Shown here in pieces: positions 1-12,884 of a DNA stretch of 64,000 bases. The DNA is from Silene conica (Eukaryota > Streptophyta > Magnoliopsida > Caryophyllales > Caryophyllaceae), in assembly GCA_029255685.2 (NCBI GenBank), contig CM055319.2, positions 12,820,747 through 12,884,746 of the forward strand, read 5' to 3'. Every line of letters begins with the position of its first letter. The stretch's first letter is position 1. The notes beneath the pieces are model-generated. The model ran no database searches, was not told the origin of the DNA, and was given only the letters and a program-made list of their open reading frames with translations. Made by a program: the position numbers and the translations under genes.

Positions 1-2449
1 TTTCGTTAATTTGTTTTGTTTATTGCGGTTGATTTCATTTCTGTATGATTTGAATGTAATTTATGCTTGTTCAATTGTTCATACGTCATTTAATCGGATA
101 TTGTATGTGTAACACTAAATTAGGGTTTTTGTTCTGTTGTTTTATGTGTAATTAGTGATGTTACGGTGTAATTTACTGTTCTATTGTTAGATTTGAGTAC
201 ACATTGAACAATAATTGTGGAAATTGTATTATGTTTGTTCAATTAGCGTTTTCGCGTACAATGTAGTAATTGTTTAACATCATTATTCAGAATCGTAATT
301 ATGTAGGATTGAATTAGATTTTACTTTATTGAAAGGCTTTTCTTTATATTTGATTTGATTCTAATAAATTAGGCTTGTTTTTACATCCTTCACGCTTGAG
401 CTCGAGGGAGACATTCCTGCCATTTTGGCTATTTTATCTCTTCCGAAACATTTCTACATTACCTACTGGTAATTTCATTAGGGCCATCGGGTTCCGTTTT
501 GTATTATGACTCAAATTTTATGGTATTTTAATTACAAATTTTGATTATTTGGTTAGTTTATGTTATCAGGTATTCTGATTTTTTACCTTTTATAAGAAGA
601 GGTTGTGGTTGAGGAAAGTATAGAGAGAGTAAGGATGAGATGAGAATGACTGGTAAGATTGTAAGAAGAGACGGTGGATGAAGATTGACATACCCAAAGC
701 ACAAGCTTGTAGTTAAGTAGGAGTGAAAAGGCCCAAAAGGAAGAAGTGAGTAGCTGACTTAAATGAAGAGTAAAACACACTAGCACTATATTGTTGCTAT
801 CTGAATATATGTCGACATATGCTGACTTTGTCTGTGAGATCTTACAAATGTAAATTATTATCGAAGTTAAAAGTTATGCTTATTTTTTATCAATTCAGGT
901 TCGAGACAAGATAGGAGAACATTTTAGTTCGGGAGGACACGTGTCGTTAGGTATAAATGAAGGCACCTTGCCACAATAATTTGGCTAAATGGACTTGGTG
1001 AAATTAGTTCAAGGTGCTCATCATTTAATATCTACCTAGCTCGTTTTGATGTTGTATGAGACGGACTCATCATTAAGACCCACCCATTAACAATAAGTCG
1101 GTGAAATAAACCTGAAATCTTAATTGACAACCTTATATAGATGACGAACATATTTAAGTTAACTACGGTTTTTCTAACGCGTGTGTGCTAAGTTATGCCT
1201 TTTGTGCAATTGATTTCATATGTCGTATTTTTCCGAGACAACGACGAAATGTGCTGATTTGGGTTATTGTTGTACCTGCAATGTGTGTCAGCTCTTGGAA
1301 TCACTACCTCTTCCAAATGTGAGAATTCTTGTTTTCGATGTTAAAACTCGATTCTTCATTTCGATAGTAAAGTTGTAACATAATCAGTGAAATTTCAACT
1401 GATATATGTGTGATGTGTATGCAAGTTAAGTTTATTTGTCCTACCGCACCAACTTGGCCTTTGACATTGCTTGTTGGATTTACCTGCACTACATGTAAGC
1501 CCGCTTCTACACAAGTTTTTACTTAATATTCGAGTACTAAGAAAGATCAAAACCCCGAATCAGTATATTCATTCTTATGATCTCCGCTTTATTACAGGGT
1601 TTGATATAGCAAAGACTTTCGAAGATAGTCCAAAAGACATAGAGGGGTTGGATGCATCAATTGCACATATTGTGAATTAGTTGTTAACTGAACGCGATGA
1701 CGGTAATTGGTAAATGTCGAAACTTTCACTTCTTAATTCAAGAACTTCTTTTCACTAAAATTCATTCAGGTCATTTCAAGTTGAGTCATGTAAATGTTAA
1801 GTCTGTTTTAGCTCCAATTGTTCCCGTTGAGTCTGATTGAGGATCGGTAAGATTATTCAAGTCGGTTGACTTTTGCTAGGTCTCATAGAGGCTTCTCTTG
1901 GAAGTTCTTAAATAGACAAATAATTTTGCCATTTTTACTTGAACCTTTTGAAATTCTTAAAAGGGAAGATTTTCTCAACAATTCATGAACAACCAAAAAA
2001 AGAGACACTCTGTAAACATTTAAATATTTAATGATCATCAATCAAAAAGTTTGGATTTTTACACAATGCAAATTTAAGACTTTGAAAGAAATAGAGTTTA
2101 AGAAACGGTAAGACTGCAATAAAATGGAAAATTCAGTTAAAAATATAGAAAAAATATTGATTGATGATTGATGATTGATGATTAATATGCAGAAGAATAA
2201 TAAAAACAAGGTAAAAACAGTGAAATAACAGGAAGTTTTGCTTAAAACCGTTTTAATTAAGATATCTCCATCTTTATTCAATTCGGGTATAAGAGTCGTC
2301 TTAAATTAAGATGATTAAAAGAGGTAAAGGGCAAGTAAGAAAAAAGATGAAGAAGTGAGAAGAAATAGTAGAATTAATGGAGTGAAACCCCAGCTCACGC
2401 GGTTTGCATGGAGGCCTACACAATATACATAATAGACTGTAGTAAGATT
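1..2449. other. Host flank left of the retrotransposon, no supported gene
   Basis: AT-rich sequence without a convincing gene. Two short stretches look faintly exon-like: about 390-470, open on the plus strand, and about 1600-1680, which follows a TTACAG acceptor-like site and ends at a TAG. I recognise neither product and cannot link them. A short ATTGATTG-type repeat lies near 2158-2185. This is the sequence into which the large LTR element inserted. Confidence 0.4.
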
Positions 2450-2454
2450 GAGGA
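2450..2454. repeat. Target-site duplication GAGGA, left copy
   Basis: GAGGA directly precedes LTR1. The same five bases follow the truncated last LTR at 53740-53744. Five bases is the usual duplication size for Ty3/gypsy integrase. Confidence 0.7.
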
Positions 2455-4048
2455 TATAATACCTCGTATGTTAGCCTCGGTCAACGGTGGTCAAACCATG
2501 TTTTATACACGTATTTCAAACGGAACGTTTATGAAGTATTTTACGTAAACTATTATTATTTTTATATATCGTATTTCTACGATTATTTCATATTTCATAA
2601 TCATTTTATATTTGTGATTATTTCATAAAATGGCATTTCATTCGTATTTCTTTAATTTTGATAATATATTTATAATTAAATATATTTCTATTTTATGAAT
2701 AGTTCTCCTCTATACTTAATTCCTTTTATTTGTTAAAGTCGTAATTATATTTAAATACTTTTTTTTATATTCTTAAGTGAATACTAATATTTTAATATTT
2801 CTATAATTTATATTATATGGACTGCAATACTACCGTACTAATAATTTTTGTATTCTTGTAATTAAATTAATTAGTGTAATTAATTATATGTACTCGTTGA
2901 TTTAAGTCACGAGTTGAGAACGTGTTAGAATGTCTCGGGATGCGTGATGGGCCGAGTAATAAGATAAGTGGGCTCACATGTTTACTCTATGTTACCATTT
3001 ACCACAACCCAAACCCATACCCTAGCTAATCCATCGACAAACATGATCCCTATTCTTGACATATCACTCTTTTGATTGCCTCCCTCCATCGACAAAAAAA
3101 TAAAATAAAAATAAAACCTAATCCTTATCTGTCACCATGGGAGAGGAAGAACGAGAACAACAACCACCTTCATCATCGTCATCGTCACTGTAAGACAAAC
3201 TCGTATTCATGTTTCGACTTAGTACTATGTTTCGTCTTTTAATTGCTTTATACGAATGCTTTCTGATTTAGTTTTGATACAAGTCTCGGGGTAGTCGTAC
3301 TAGGGTGTTTATAGTTTAGTGTGGTTTTGGTAGGGTGGCTCATGGTGGCCGGAACACCCTATTTTGACGGCTTGTTTAGAGGCGACCGAAAACAGAGGAG
3401 AAACACCTTGTTATGCGGACTGCTTGTGTTGGGTTTTCGGTTTGATTAGACGAAGGTTTTGCATTTGGACTTGGTCGTGTAATGGTTATTAGATTAGTGA
3501 CAACCACCCCGATACATTGTGGTGGCCGTAGGTGAAGGTTAGGGCTGTGGTGGTCGGAAAACAGAAGGGAATAGGAAGAGGGTGAAAACAGGGTGTAACG
3601 ACCAGTTTAGTGTTAGGTTTGGGGCGGTTTTTGATGGGGTTTCTGGGGGATCGAAGAGTCACCTTTACCTCCTATGGGACCACCGTGGGTCAGTGGTAAC
3701 TACAGTGGTGGCCAGTGGAGCGGTTGGGCACGGTGGAGAGAGAGAGAGGAGAGTGAGAAAAGAGGGTGTTGGAGATGGTTGCTGAAAGTATAGAGGGTTT
3801 GGGAGTGTGCAGGCTATTTTGGGTGGTCGTGGTGGTTGCTGTGGTGGTATTTGGTGGTGACGTATGGGTGGAGGTTGTAGTATGTAATACATAGGTTGGG
3901 TCCAGTGGTGGCGGTCGTGGGTGACCAGGCTAGCGACGGTAGTGGTGTGAAGTAGGGTGTCACGGGTCTGATTTGTGCTTGTATGGGCAGTATTTTTTTC
4001 GTACGTCTTGGTGTTGCTGTTGTGTTGTTAGATTATTATTAATATTAA

Positions 4049-4105
<57 letters not shown>

Positions 4106-5442
4106 CACTATTAGTATGGTTGGGTTTTGTCATCAATTGTTACCATCCTTATATTATTATTATCATTGATATTATTATTACTATTAGTATTGTTTACATA
4201 AGTGTTATTGTTATTATTAATATTATTATTATTGTTATTATTAATATTATTATTCTTGTTATTGTTGTTAATAATGTTAATGTTGGTAAGATTATTATTA
4301 TTAGTATATATTTGCTCATGTTGTTAATTATTCAAGTTGTTAAGTAAATTTTATACAAGAATGTGACGGTTATCAATAGTCGACTATATTTTCAATGTTC
4401 GTTTATTTAATTGAAAGTTATAAAAGTGATAAGGACGAGTTGGTTAAATTAATTGAAGTAGTCATGTTTAATACGGTCTCGTTATGCGATATACTTTATT
4501 TAAATAATAGATTTGAATGATTGACATATTATTTTAGTGGTGTAATTGTATTAGTTGGTAATTAAGTATTTTATTTTGTTAGGTGTTGAGTGTGTGATAA
4601 AGTGATTCTACTGATTGGATGTTAGCTGCGTGATGGGATTATATTGCTATCTAGGTAGGATACACTGACCTTATACTCTATGATGTGTTATGAATGGATG
4701 TGATATTGTGTGTTACGGATGCTGAGTATGATTGATATGAGAATGATATTGGCTGGATTGATTATGGATTATTGTTAATGGCATGAGCATTTCATTATTT
4801 GATAGCATGATTGAATAATTATATCGTTGCATTCATGAGCATAGCATATGCATTGGTTACTGAGAAAGTTATGGTCAAATATTGTTCTGATATAAAGCCC
4901 AGGGTGGTTCTGCAAACCAGGCCTGGTGTCTTATCAGCTATTGAGCTGGTGTTCGGCGATGGCCGATTATAGTCTACCGGGAGGTTTGGTATGGCTGGGT
5001 GTTACGGGTTTGAGATTGAGAATGAGATTGAGCTCGAGCATATCATGACATTTGCATATCATCATTGTTGCATTATTTATTATTGTGTTGTCCTACTCAA
5101 CCGCGAGGTTGACAGTGTATTCGTGTGACACCTACGATGATCCGGAATGGGGAGTAGATTCTACCGGTCAGAGACAGATGAGCTAGGAGTTGGGGCAGGA
5201 ATGTGAGATGCAGACTTTGGACCGACTTAGAATTATATCGCATCTAGAGTAGTCATCAGTTGTATTTTCTTTTCCCTTGTGTAGTATCTGTAATAACCAA
5301 AGTTTAAATTTTATCAGTTTTATATAAAGTACTTTGGTTGTTTTACTTTGTTATTCACTACCTCGGACATTCCGAGATGGTAGCAGCTCTATTTATTTGA
5401 GAATGTCTTGCTAAAGGCTCTTAAATAAATGGGGGTGTTACC
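2455..5442 (+). repeat. LTR1, about 3 kb
   Basis: This stretch is repeated, with scattered substitutions, as LTR2 from 46267. It begins TATAATACCTCG and ends next to a primer-binding site. It holds a TTA microsatellite at about 4027-4105 and a short open frame starting ATGGGAGAGG near 3138 that is conserved in LTR2 but encodes only a few residues before a stop. LTR2 lacks about 145 bases matching roughly 3887-4030, the point where another retrotransposon inserted. Confidence 0.85.
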
Positions 5443-5445
5443 AAG

Positions 5446-5457
5446 TGGTATCAGAGC
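5446..5457 (+). other. Primer-binding site 1
   Basis: TGGTATCAGAGC, complementary to the 3-prime end of initiator tRNA-Met, lies three bases after the LTR end. It is the standard plant Ty3/gypsy and copia primer site. Confidence 0.9.
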
Positions 5458-6499
5458 GAACGATCCTCAGGCCTAAACCAAATGAAAAAAAAAATAATGA
5501 ACATAGGAAGAGTCAAATAAAATGAACCCCAGGCTAGTAACTGTTAGGAGCCACAGGATTGGGATGAGTTAGGGGCCCCCTCAAACCAAGCCACTGGCCC
5601 TTTCAGTCTAATTTGGTTACCCTTGAGAGATGTAGAGCGTGGGTAGTATACAATAAAGGAAAAGACCCAATATATATTGTACTAACATTTTGCTGGAGCG
5701 GAATGAGGTAAGTAATGATGTGATACATGGTTAATGATGTGCTATGAAAGAATATGGTTGGTAATGTATATTGTGAACCATGAGATTGATATTGAATGTG
5801 ATTGAGATATGTATTACTTCAAGTGGGAGGACATGAGTTTTGAATATGAGTTTGACTTGTATGGTGATATGTATACGGCTATATGATCCCTGAACCCTTA
5901 GGTAGAGATATAGTATAATGATATGTGTAATGAGTTGATGATAAGTAGCACCTTAGTGATTTCTAGGGTATATTACGTACTTAAATAAGTTTTGATTGTT
6001 GCGATGATAGGAGCTAATGCAATGTTTATACATATATAATTATTGAGTTATTTAGTTGATTCTATTTCCAGTTTCGCAATTTTTACTGTGTTCTAAATGA
6101 CAATTATAGTTTGAAGTGATGAGTAAATGTATGGTGCAATGTGATTTCAATGCCTCAAATGATATGTTAACTTGTTTGGAGGAAAGTTGGTTGTGTGTAT
6201 ATGTGATAATGTAAAGTAAAAAATTTTTAGCAACCAAAATTGTAATAAATTTTCAGAATGTTACCTTGTCTGTATGAGTTGCCATTTAAAATGTGTTCCC
6301 TATATGAACATGAAAATTTTATGCATGATAACCTTCTGAGTTAGGTTTCCAATGCTTTTTGTTTCGTGATAATACGAGTTATATTTTGCGAGAAATAAAT
6401 ATTTTAGTCGACAGTGGTCAGATTTTCACTGTACACATCTGTTTTGACCAATCTTTTTGAAAAGGAAATTATTTAAAACGTGTTTATTGTTTATGCATA
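5458..6499 (+). other. Retrotransposon interior, 5-prime part, non-coding
   Basis: No reading frame with retroviral motifs. About the first 500 bases are repeated after LTR2 (53149-53681), which confirms that this is element interior. No gene seen. Confidence 0.6.
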
Positions 6500-7030
6500 A
6501 TTCCAACTCCACTGTTTAGAATATTCATTCACGTTTTCAAAATGGTAAGCCATGTAAAATCTTAATGATTCGTTATTTAATTATGATTTTTGCAAGTTGT
6601 CCAATTTTCTGTCTAATTGTTGTAAAGTTATAAATAATTTCCTTAAGTTATGCTTTTGATTTATTTTCCTATAATTTAGTTATTTCATTATATTTTCTAA
6701 AGACTATAATATCTCAGAAAGTAGCTAAGCGGTTAATTAATTACGATTTTTGAAAGTTGCTGCGTGATGTGTGATTGTTGAAATGATAAAGTTTTAATAT
6801 GAAAGTTTAATCAGATATGAATTCTGTTATACAACCATGTAATACTCTGATACGGCATTAGTAGTATGAATAGTAGGCATATGGTATGAATATGAACGTC
6901 GTTATATGATAGTGTAACAATGTACTGAATTATTAATTGGTTGACATACATGTGAATTATGGAAGTGCTAGTCTTGTGAACTCGTTTACTTTTATCGTTA
7001 AATTTTCATAATTCATGAGTTACAATTTAC
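6500..7030 (+). repeat. 530-base direct duplication flanking the hAT, left copy
   Basis: Starts ATTCCAAC and ends ACAATTTAC. It is repeated at 11301-11830 with about eight differences by eye (about 1.5 percent). Its first eight bases, ATTCCAAC, also directly follow the intact right end of the hAT element, so they are the probable hAT target duplication. Confidence 0.8.
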
Positions 7031-10000
7031 CCGACATGTTCAACCCGCGCTTTTAGTATACAACTCTTTTTTAACCTGCTCAACTCAACTAACCCGAATG
7101 ACCCAAAAGACCTGTGTAACCCAAATAATTTTATTTCAAACTAAAAATCAAAACCAGAGTATATCAAAATTCAAAAACAACCATTGGAAAAATCCAAATT
7201 ACATGCTAAAATCCTTCAATAATAAGCTAATGGTACTAGAGATAGCACAGTACTTTTATTAATAGTCTTAAAAACTAAAACAGTAGCTTCCTTCTCAGTT
7301 GGAGTTAATCATTAAGTATGAGATGTCTTGGGTACACTCCCTGTCTCATCTTCCAAATCTCCCGACTCATCGCCAACCTTTATCTTCATAATTTCGCTAC
7401 AAAGTTCTTCTATCTCCGGTTGCATTGAATCTGAAATTGCAGTAAATCCTTTTAATATAATATGAATCAAAAAATGATGATCAACCAATATGTTTGCATG
7501 TGCTAATACTAAAGACTGCATTATTACAAATAAAAACATACTGCACAACACCCTCTCAATTAAAAAATGATGATCAGAAGACGGGAGACAATGTTCTTAT
7601 TTTCGCCAATCTCTTATTCAAGATTTACCAGGTATTTGACCATAAAATTTCTGTAATCTCATTGTATCTACCCTCTCTATCCTCCAACGTCTCAATCTTG
7701 ACACTTTCATGCACTCACCCTACTTATAGATGGCATAGAGGAACAAATAGAGGGTGTACATCTCAGTGAATTAATTTGGCTAGAAGAAATTCAACCCCTA
7801 CAATTTTGTCGTTCTTCGAGGGCAATATAAAGGTCCTGTTCCGAAGAAACCATAGAAGTATTGGCAGGCTGGTTTACACACTATCTTTAAACCAACTGGT
7901 TTTTAATTAGGAATAATCTTTTTTAACTACTACTAATTCTACTACTACATGAGGAGTACACATAAAGAATTGAAAGGTACCTCTATTGCTTTGTACATAA
8001 GGATTTTCACCTTGGATCAACGACTTATTTTGTGACGGGTGTACAAGTAACAAACTAAACAAATTACTCACGAAATGATACTAATGAATCAGGCTTATGA
8101 ACATAAAGTATGGTGAGAACTAGAATTACCTTGATTAAATCCCCAATCTCTAAGGCATACAAGAGCTTCAACAGTAGAAGGTTTTAAAGAGCTTCTATAT
8201 GGATCAAGAATTCTACCTCCAATGCTGAAAGTTGATTCAGACGCTACTGTGGATATAGGAATAGCCAAAATATCCCGAACCATGTGAGAAAGAACGAGAT
8301 ACCTCACACAATGTGTCTTCCAATACTCAAGCACATTGACATCAGCAGTACGCGGCAATATAGTTTCTTCCAAGTATAATTCTAACTCGGTTTTTCCAGC
8401 AGAGGTAAAAGCATTGCTTGAGTAACAATCATAATCCTATTTACATTAAAATATGGAATATACAAGAGTAAAAAACTTGAAAAAAAAATTGATGGAGTAT
8501 GTAAGTAACTCAATGCAGTAACTTAGAGAGGGTAAATGAAAAAAACTAAAAAAAAAATATTAGATTTATACCAAACTTACCATCATAAAGACGTCGGATG
8601 TTGGATCGACATGAACATTGGAACCATTAACACCATCAGAAGTTGGTGGAATGTAGTCGCTTGCAAAGGAAGCATATTGGTTGTACAACTCAAACAGTTT
8701 ATCCTTGAACAACTCCAACTCAAGACCATACGACTCACCAAAATTTTTTTTATAAGCCCAATCAACAACGTTAAATTTATATCTAGGATCAAAGACCACA
8801 ACAATTGCCATAATTGTACGAAAAGTCGACCAATATTTGTCAAATTTGACAAACATCTTAGTAGTCATGCCTCTTATGAATCCATCTTTACTTCCCATTT
8901 CTTCTTTAAGCAAGAACCTCACCCTCAATACTTGGGTGAAATACAAATTTGCAGTAGGAAACTTGGTGCCAGAAAAAACACAAGTTACATCATAGAAAAC
9001 TTTCAAGAACTTGCAAATTTTACCAATCCTATCCCACTCAATTTCAGTCGGACAATGTAAGTAGTTCAAGTCTGTTTTTGCAAGATTATTAAAAGCTCTC
9101 TGATAGTATAGTGCATTCTCCAGCATGTGAAATATGGAATTCCAACGTGTTGGAACATCTTGCCTTAATCCCCGAACTGACTCTAAATTAACGTGTTGGA
9201 CACAAGACAAAAACCTTTGTTTCCTTGATTGGGATCCCTTTCTATACTTGACACTCTCTTTCACTTTAATAATTGCATCGTCCATATCTTTCAACCCTTC
9301 TTGGACAATTAGATTTAATATGTGAGCACAACAACGAATATGAAAATATTCGCCATTACACGTCAAATTCAAATCAGGCTTTAAGAACTCTACCATAGAA
9401 TCATTAGAAGATGCATTATCCAAAGTTATGGACATTACTCTATCCTCGATACCCCATTCGATGAGTAAAGAAGTAATCTTAACAGACATAGCAGCACCAC
9501 TATGGGGAGGGGGTAAGAAACTGAAGTTTAAAACACGCTTTTGAAGTTGAGAAACTGAAGTTTAAAACACGCTTTTGAAGTTGCCAGTTATCGTCAATAA
9601 AATGGGCAGTGACGGTCATATAGCCATCAGTGGTGACAGAACTCCAGCAATCAGAAGTAAGGAAAATTCTTCAATTTGTTCGTTTTAACAAACCAATAAA
9701 CTTCTCTTTCTCAATTCTATACATCCTTAAGATGTCAGACTTAATTGTATTCCTAACAAAAAACCTAACATCTGGGTTAAGATAAGAAAAACAATTTCTT
9801 ATACCTTCATACTCTACTAATTGAAGAGGTAAGTTATGCTTAGCAATAGCAACAGCCAACAACTCACGAAAATCATCAGAATTAAATTTAGGAGTTTTAG
9901 CGGCCAAAGAACCAGAATTGCTTTGTAAAATAAACTGCCCAATATCTCTATATGATTTTCCTTTGCAGGACCTCAAATGTCATATCAAATTTCCAGTTCC

Positions 10001-11300
10001 ATTCTTACTTTCAGCAATGAAGTTTTTACCACACGATTTACACTTACACAGAAGATTACCACTACCATCAGGTTCATCAAGTATATCAAACTGATCCCAC
10101 ACAGGAGAAGTTAGTTTTCTTTGACGTTTAGAACATTTACCAGATACCTTGGGTTTGTAAAATCTGGACATTTTCTTATTTTTTATTGTCCCGTCATCCA
10201 TATCATCACCAGAGGGAACATCGATAGGGCTCGAAGTATTTTCCATTGAAGCATCCATCCTATTAACAAATAAAAATCGTATTATCTAAGTGAACAAACA
10301 GGAAAATGATAAAAAAATATTCTGAAAAATAATTTATAAACAAAAAAATAACCAGACTGCCATATGAACCCGACTGTCAAAATCATGATCCTTGAAACCC
10401 CTAATACCAGTAGTCACATACATAGGAAGACGACTATTACTATTTACTACTTAATTCATCATCTTCTTTTATCAAATCTGACTGCCATAAGAATTCTGAT
10501 TAAAAGAAGCGAACAAATAATCTAAACTTTTATCAATACCAGTAGTCGCATACATATGAATTATGATTAAAAGAAGCAAAAAAAAGAACCCGACAGCCAT
10601 ATGAATTCTGGAATTAAACTAAGCATGAACAATTATGAATTATGATTACAGATCTTAATAATACTCGGCTATTACATGACAAATCGTCAAATCTATTAAT
10701 CTAAACTTTTATAAGTAAAAATAAAAAGAAAAAACAACTTGAAAAACGAATTAACTTACAAGTATGGAATAGACGAGTTTAGAGAAGTGATGAAGTAGGA
10801 TAGTCGGTATGAAGGATTGAAGGATAGGCGGATAAAAAATTAGCAATTAATCTGAACTTTTTATAAGAATTGAATTGGAGTAAATTAGGTAAAATATATG
10901 GAATCATCCTCAGAATCACAATTTTGGGTAAATTTTGACTAATTTGCGTAAGATCAGGGATTTAGGGATTAGAAAATTTAGGGTAAATCAATTGTACGTG
11001 TGAACATTTCAAAGTATCATTAGTTGGTTTTGGATTTTTGGTTAAAGGGCTGGCCCAATATGTAAAGTGGCATAATTCGGGTAAACAGGTTTTTGTGTCA
11101 ACCCGACCTGATTATGATCCATTTAATTAAACGGGTTATTCGTGTCGGGTTCGTGTTTTGATACCTCAACCCTAACCCAACCCAATTAATTTTCGTGTCG
11201 TGTCCGTGTCGACCCACTTACTTAAATGGGTCATTAAGTCCTGACCCAAACCCATTTATTTCGTGTCGGGTTCGTGTCGTGTCAACTATTGCCAGGTCTA
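7031..11300 (-). mobile_element. hAT transposon, broken, left terminus missing
   Basis: The right end, read inward on the minus strand, begins TAGACCTGGCAA and runs into CGGGTTCGTGTCG-type repeats, typical of plant hAT ends. The left end begins inside CCGACATGTTCAACCCG-like subterminal sequence with no matching TAGACCTGG terminus. It encodes a BED-finger hAT transposase on the minus strand with several disabling changes. About 10260-11300 is non-coding leader and subterminal repeats; 7031-8094 is the 3-prime non-coding side. Confidence 0.85.
8095..10258 (-). pseudogene. hAT transposase pseudogene (BED finger to dimerisation domain)
   Basis: The N-terminal part (10258-9980) has a BED zinc finger: PVWDQF, then CKSC, then HLRSC, completed in the next block. 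An in-frame TGA at 9980-9982 interrupts it exactly between the Cys pair and the His. The frame continues at 9976-9674 and meets a second TGA at 9671-9673. Beyond it the reading SDCWSSVTTDGY is the usual hAT catalytic-core start. A 34-base tandem duplication (about 9519-9586) then shifts the frame. The core resumes at 9489-8566 (TLDNASSND, CCAHILNL, RWNS motifs), and 8373-8095 carries the C-terminal hAT dimerisation domain (STVASESTFS, LDPYRSSL). Two stops and one frameshift make it non-functional. Confidence 0.9.
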
Positions 11301-11830
11301 ATTCCAACTCCACTGTTTAGAATATTCATTCACGTTTTCAAAATGGTAAGCCATGTAAAATCTTAATGATTCGTTATTTAATTATGATTTTTGCAATTGT
11401 CCAATTTTCTGTCTAATTGCTGTAAAGTTATAAATAATTTCCTTAAGTTATGCTTTTGATTTATTTTCGTATAATTTAGTTATTTCATTATATTTTCTAA
11501 AGACTATAATATCTCAGAAAGTAGCTAAGCGGTTAATTAATTACGATTTTTGAAAGTTGCTGCGTGATGTGTGATTGTTGAAATGATAAAGTTTTAATAT
11601 GAAAGTTTAATCAGATATGAATTCTGTTATACAACCATGTAATACTCTGATACGACATTAGTAGTATGAATAGTTGGCATATGGTATGAATATGAACGTC
11701 ATTATATGATAGTGTAACAATGTACTGAATTATTAATTGGTTGACATGCATGTGAATTATGGAAGTGCTAGTCTTGTGAACTCGTTTACTTTTATCGTTA
11801 AATTTTCATAATTCACGAGTTACAATTTAC
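11301..11830 (+). repeat. 530-base direct duplication flanking the hAT, right copy
   Basis: Second copy of 6500-7030. It continues directly into the retrotransposon interior at 11831, so this is the copy in original context on its right side. Confidence 0.8.
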
Positions 11831-12403
11831 AAGAACAATGTTTTAGTAAAGAGGAGTCAGAATGTCTCTGTACAATCTTGTTTTTCGACCTGTAGCTTGT
11901 GAAGTTAACTTTTAACTCGTGTCTATAAATTTCCACAAATTGTCACTTCAATATTTCAAGAGTTTCAAAATGTTTTCAAATTGATGATCCATGATAAAGC
12001 CCGATGTTTGAAAATTATAGTAATTATTTTGCAACATGATAGAATCTGTAGCTACGTGATGATGAAATTTTGCCTGAATACGAAATTGTTCCGCATGATA
12101 AACCTCTTATTTTGCAAGTTATGTTCATTACTAGTTTTATGATAAATGATGTGATGTGGAATTTTATAATGGGGTTACGGGGACGTAACCATGTTTTAAG
12201 GATGATAAGATTGTAAAATCTTGATGGTTTACGACCTGGCTAAGTGGTATGTTATGTTTGGCTGACTGAGATTGACCATGCATGGAGTCTGTTGTTTTAA
12301 TTTGTCATGTTTTGGTCAATGTTGCGGTTCTTTAAGTGTCATATACTTATGTCGTATGTTAAACTTTGGGGACAAAGTTTCTTAAGGGGGATAGAATGTA
12401 ATA

Positions 12404-12407
<4 letters not shown>
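11831..12407 (+). other. Retrotransposon interior ending in a polypurine-tract-like site
   Basis: Non-coding. Near the end, GGGGACAAAGTTTCTTAAGG followed by GGGATAGAA and TGTAATAC (12397) looks like the 3-prime end of a Ty3/gypsy interior: purine tract, then an LTR start. It may be a second, nested LTR element whose LTR was interrupted at once by the TA tract. I cannot find its other end. Confidence 0.45.
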
Positions 12408-12467
<60 letters not shown>

Positions 12468-12513
12468 ATGTATATATATATATATATATACATATATATG
12501 TATATATATATAC

Positions 12514-12560
<47 letters not shown>
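12408..12560. repeat. TA microsatellite tract 1, left of MULE-A
   Basis: About 150 bases of TA repeat with a few TACA and TGTA variants. It is the left flank of MULE-A. Reading frames across it are artefacts of the repeat. Confidence 0.95.
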
Positions 12561-12612
12561 GAAATAGGATCATATGAGTTGGGGTATATTTGGTGAGTTA
12601 CACCTTTGAATC
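12561..12612 (+). repeat. MULE-A left terminal inverted repeat
   Basis: About 50 bases that pair imperfectly with 27485-27536. MULE-C has the same sequence inverted at its end (about 43708-43759). Confidence 0.75.
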
Positions 12613-12645
12613 TGAGCCATTCATTTTGAGTTGAGATTAGTGGCT

Positions 12646-12658
12646 GAGATTAAATCTC
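12646..12658. promoter_or_regulatory. Subterminal palindrome GAGATTAAATCTC
   Basis: A 13-base palindrome 85 bases in from the MULE-A end. It occurs at the same distance in MULE-C (43662-43674) and at 80 bases in the otherwise different MULE-D (43937-43949). It is a candidate transposase-binding or promoter site, by inference only. Confidence 0.4.
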
Positions 12659-12884
12659 ACGATTCATATAAAAACCCAAATTTTACACCTGTCTTCTTTT
12701 TTCCCTCTTTTCAACTTCCAATTGAAAATCACTGCAAAACCTCTGTAATTCGAAAATCAACCGCAAAACCTCCATAATTCTACTGTAAAACCTTCATCTT
12801 CTCCAGTAAAACCTCCATCATCTTGCTCATCTTTTCTTCGTCGATTAGTTCACTCATTTTCGTCTCTAATCTGTTCATATTCAG

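Noticed and set aside
1471..1680. 69-codon plus-strand frame
   Set aside because: The end of it looks slightly exon-like but I recognise no family and see no linked exons.
3973..4347. Leu/Ile-rich 124-codon frame, apparent membrane protein
   Set aside because: Translation of a TTA microsatellite inside LTR1; not conserved in LTR2.
8536..9060. 174-codon plus-strand frame
   Set aside because: Antisense shadow of the hAT transposase core.
6500..11830. The 530-base direct repeats as LTRs of a separate retrotransposon
   Set aside because: They lack TG...CA ends, a primer site and a purine tract, and the DNA between them is a hAT element.
12307..12573. Frames of alternating Tyr and Ile
   Set aside because: Translation of the TA microsatellite.
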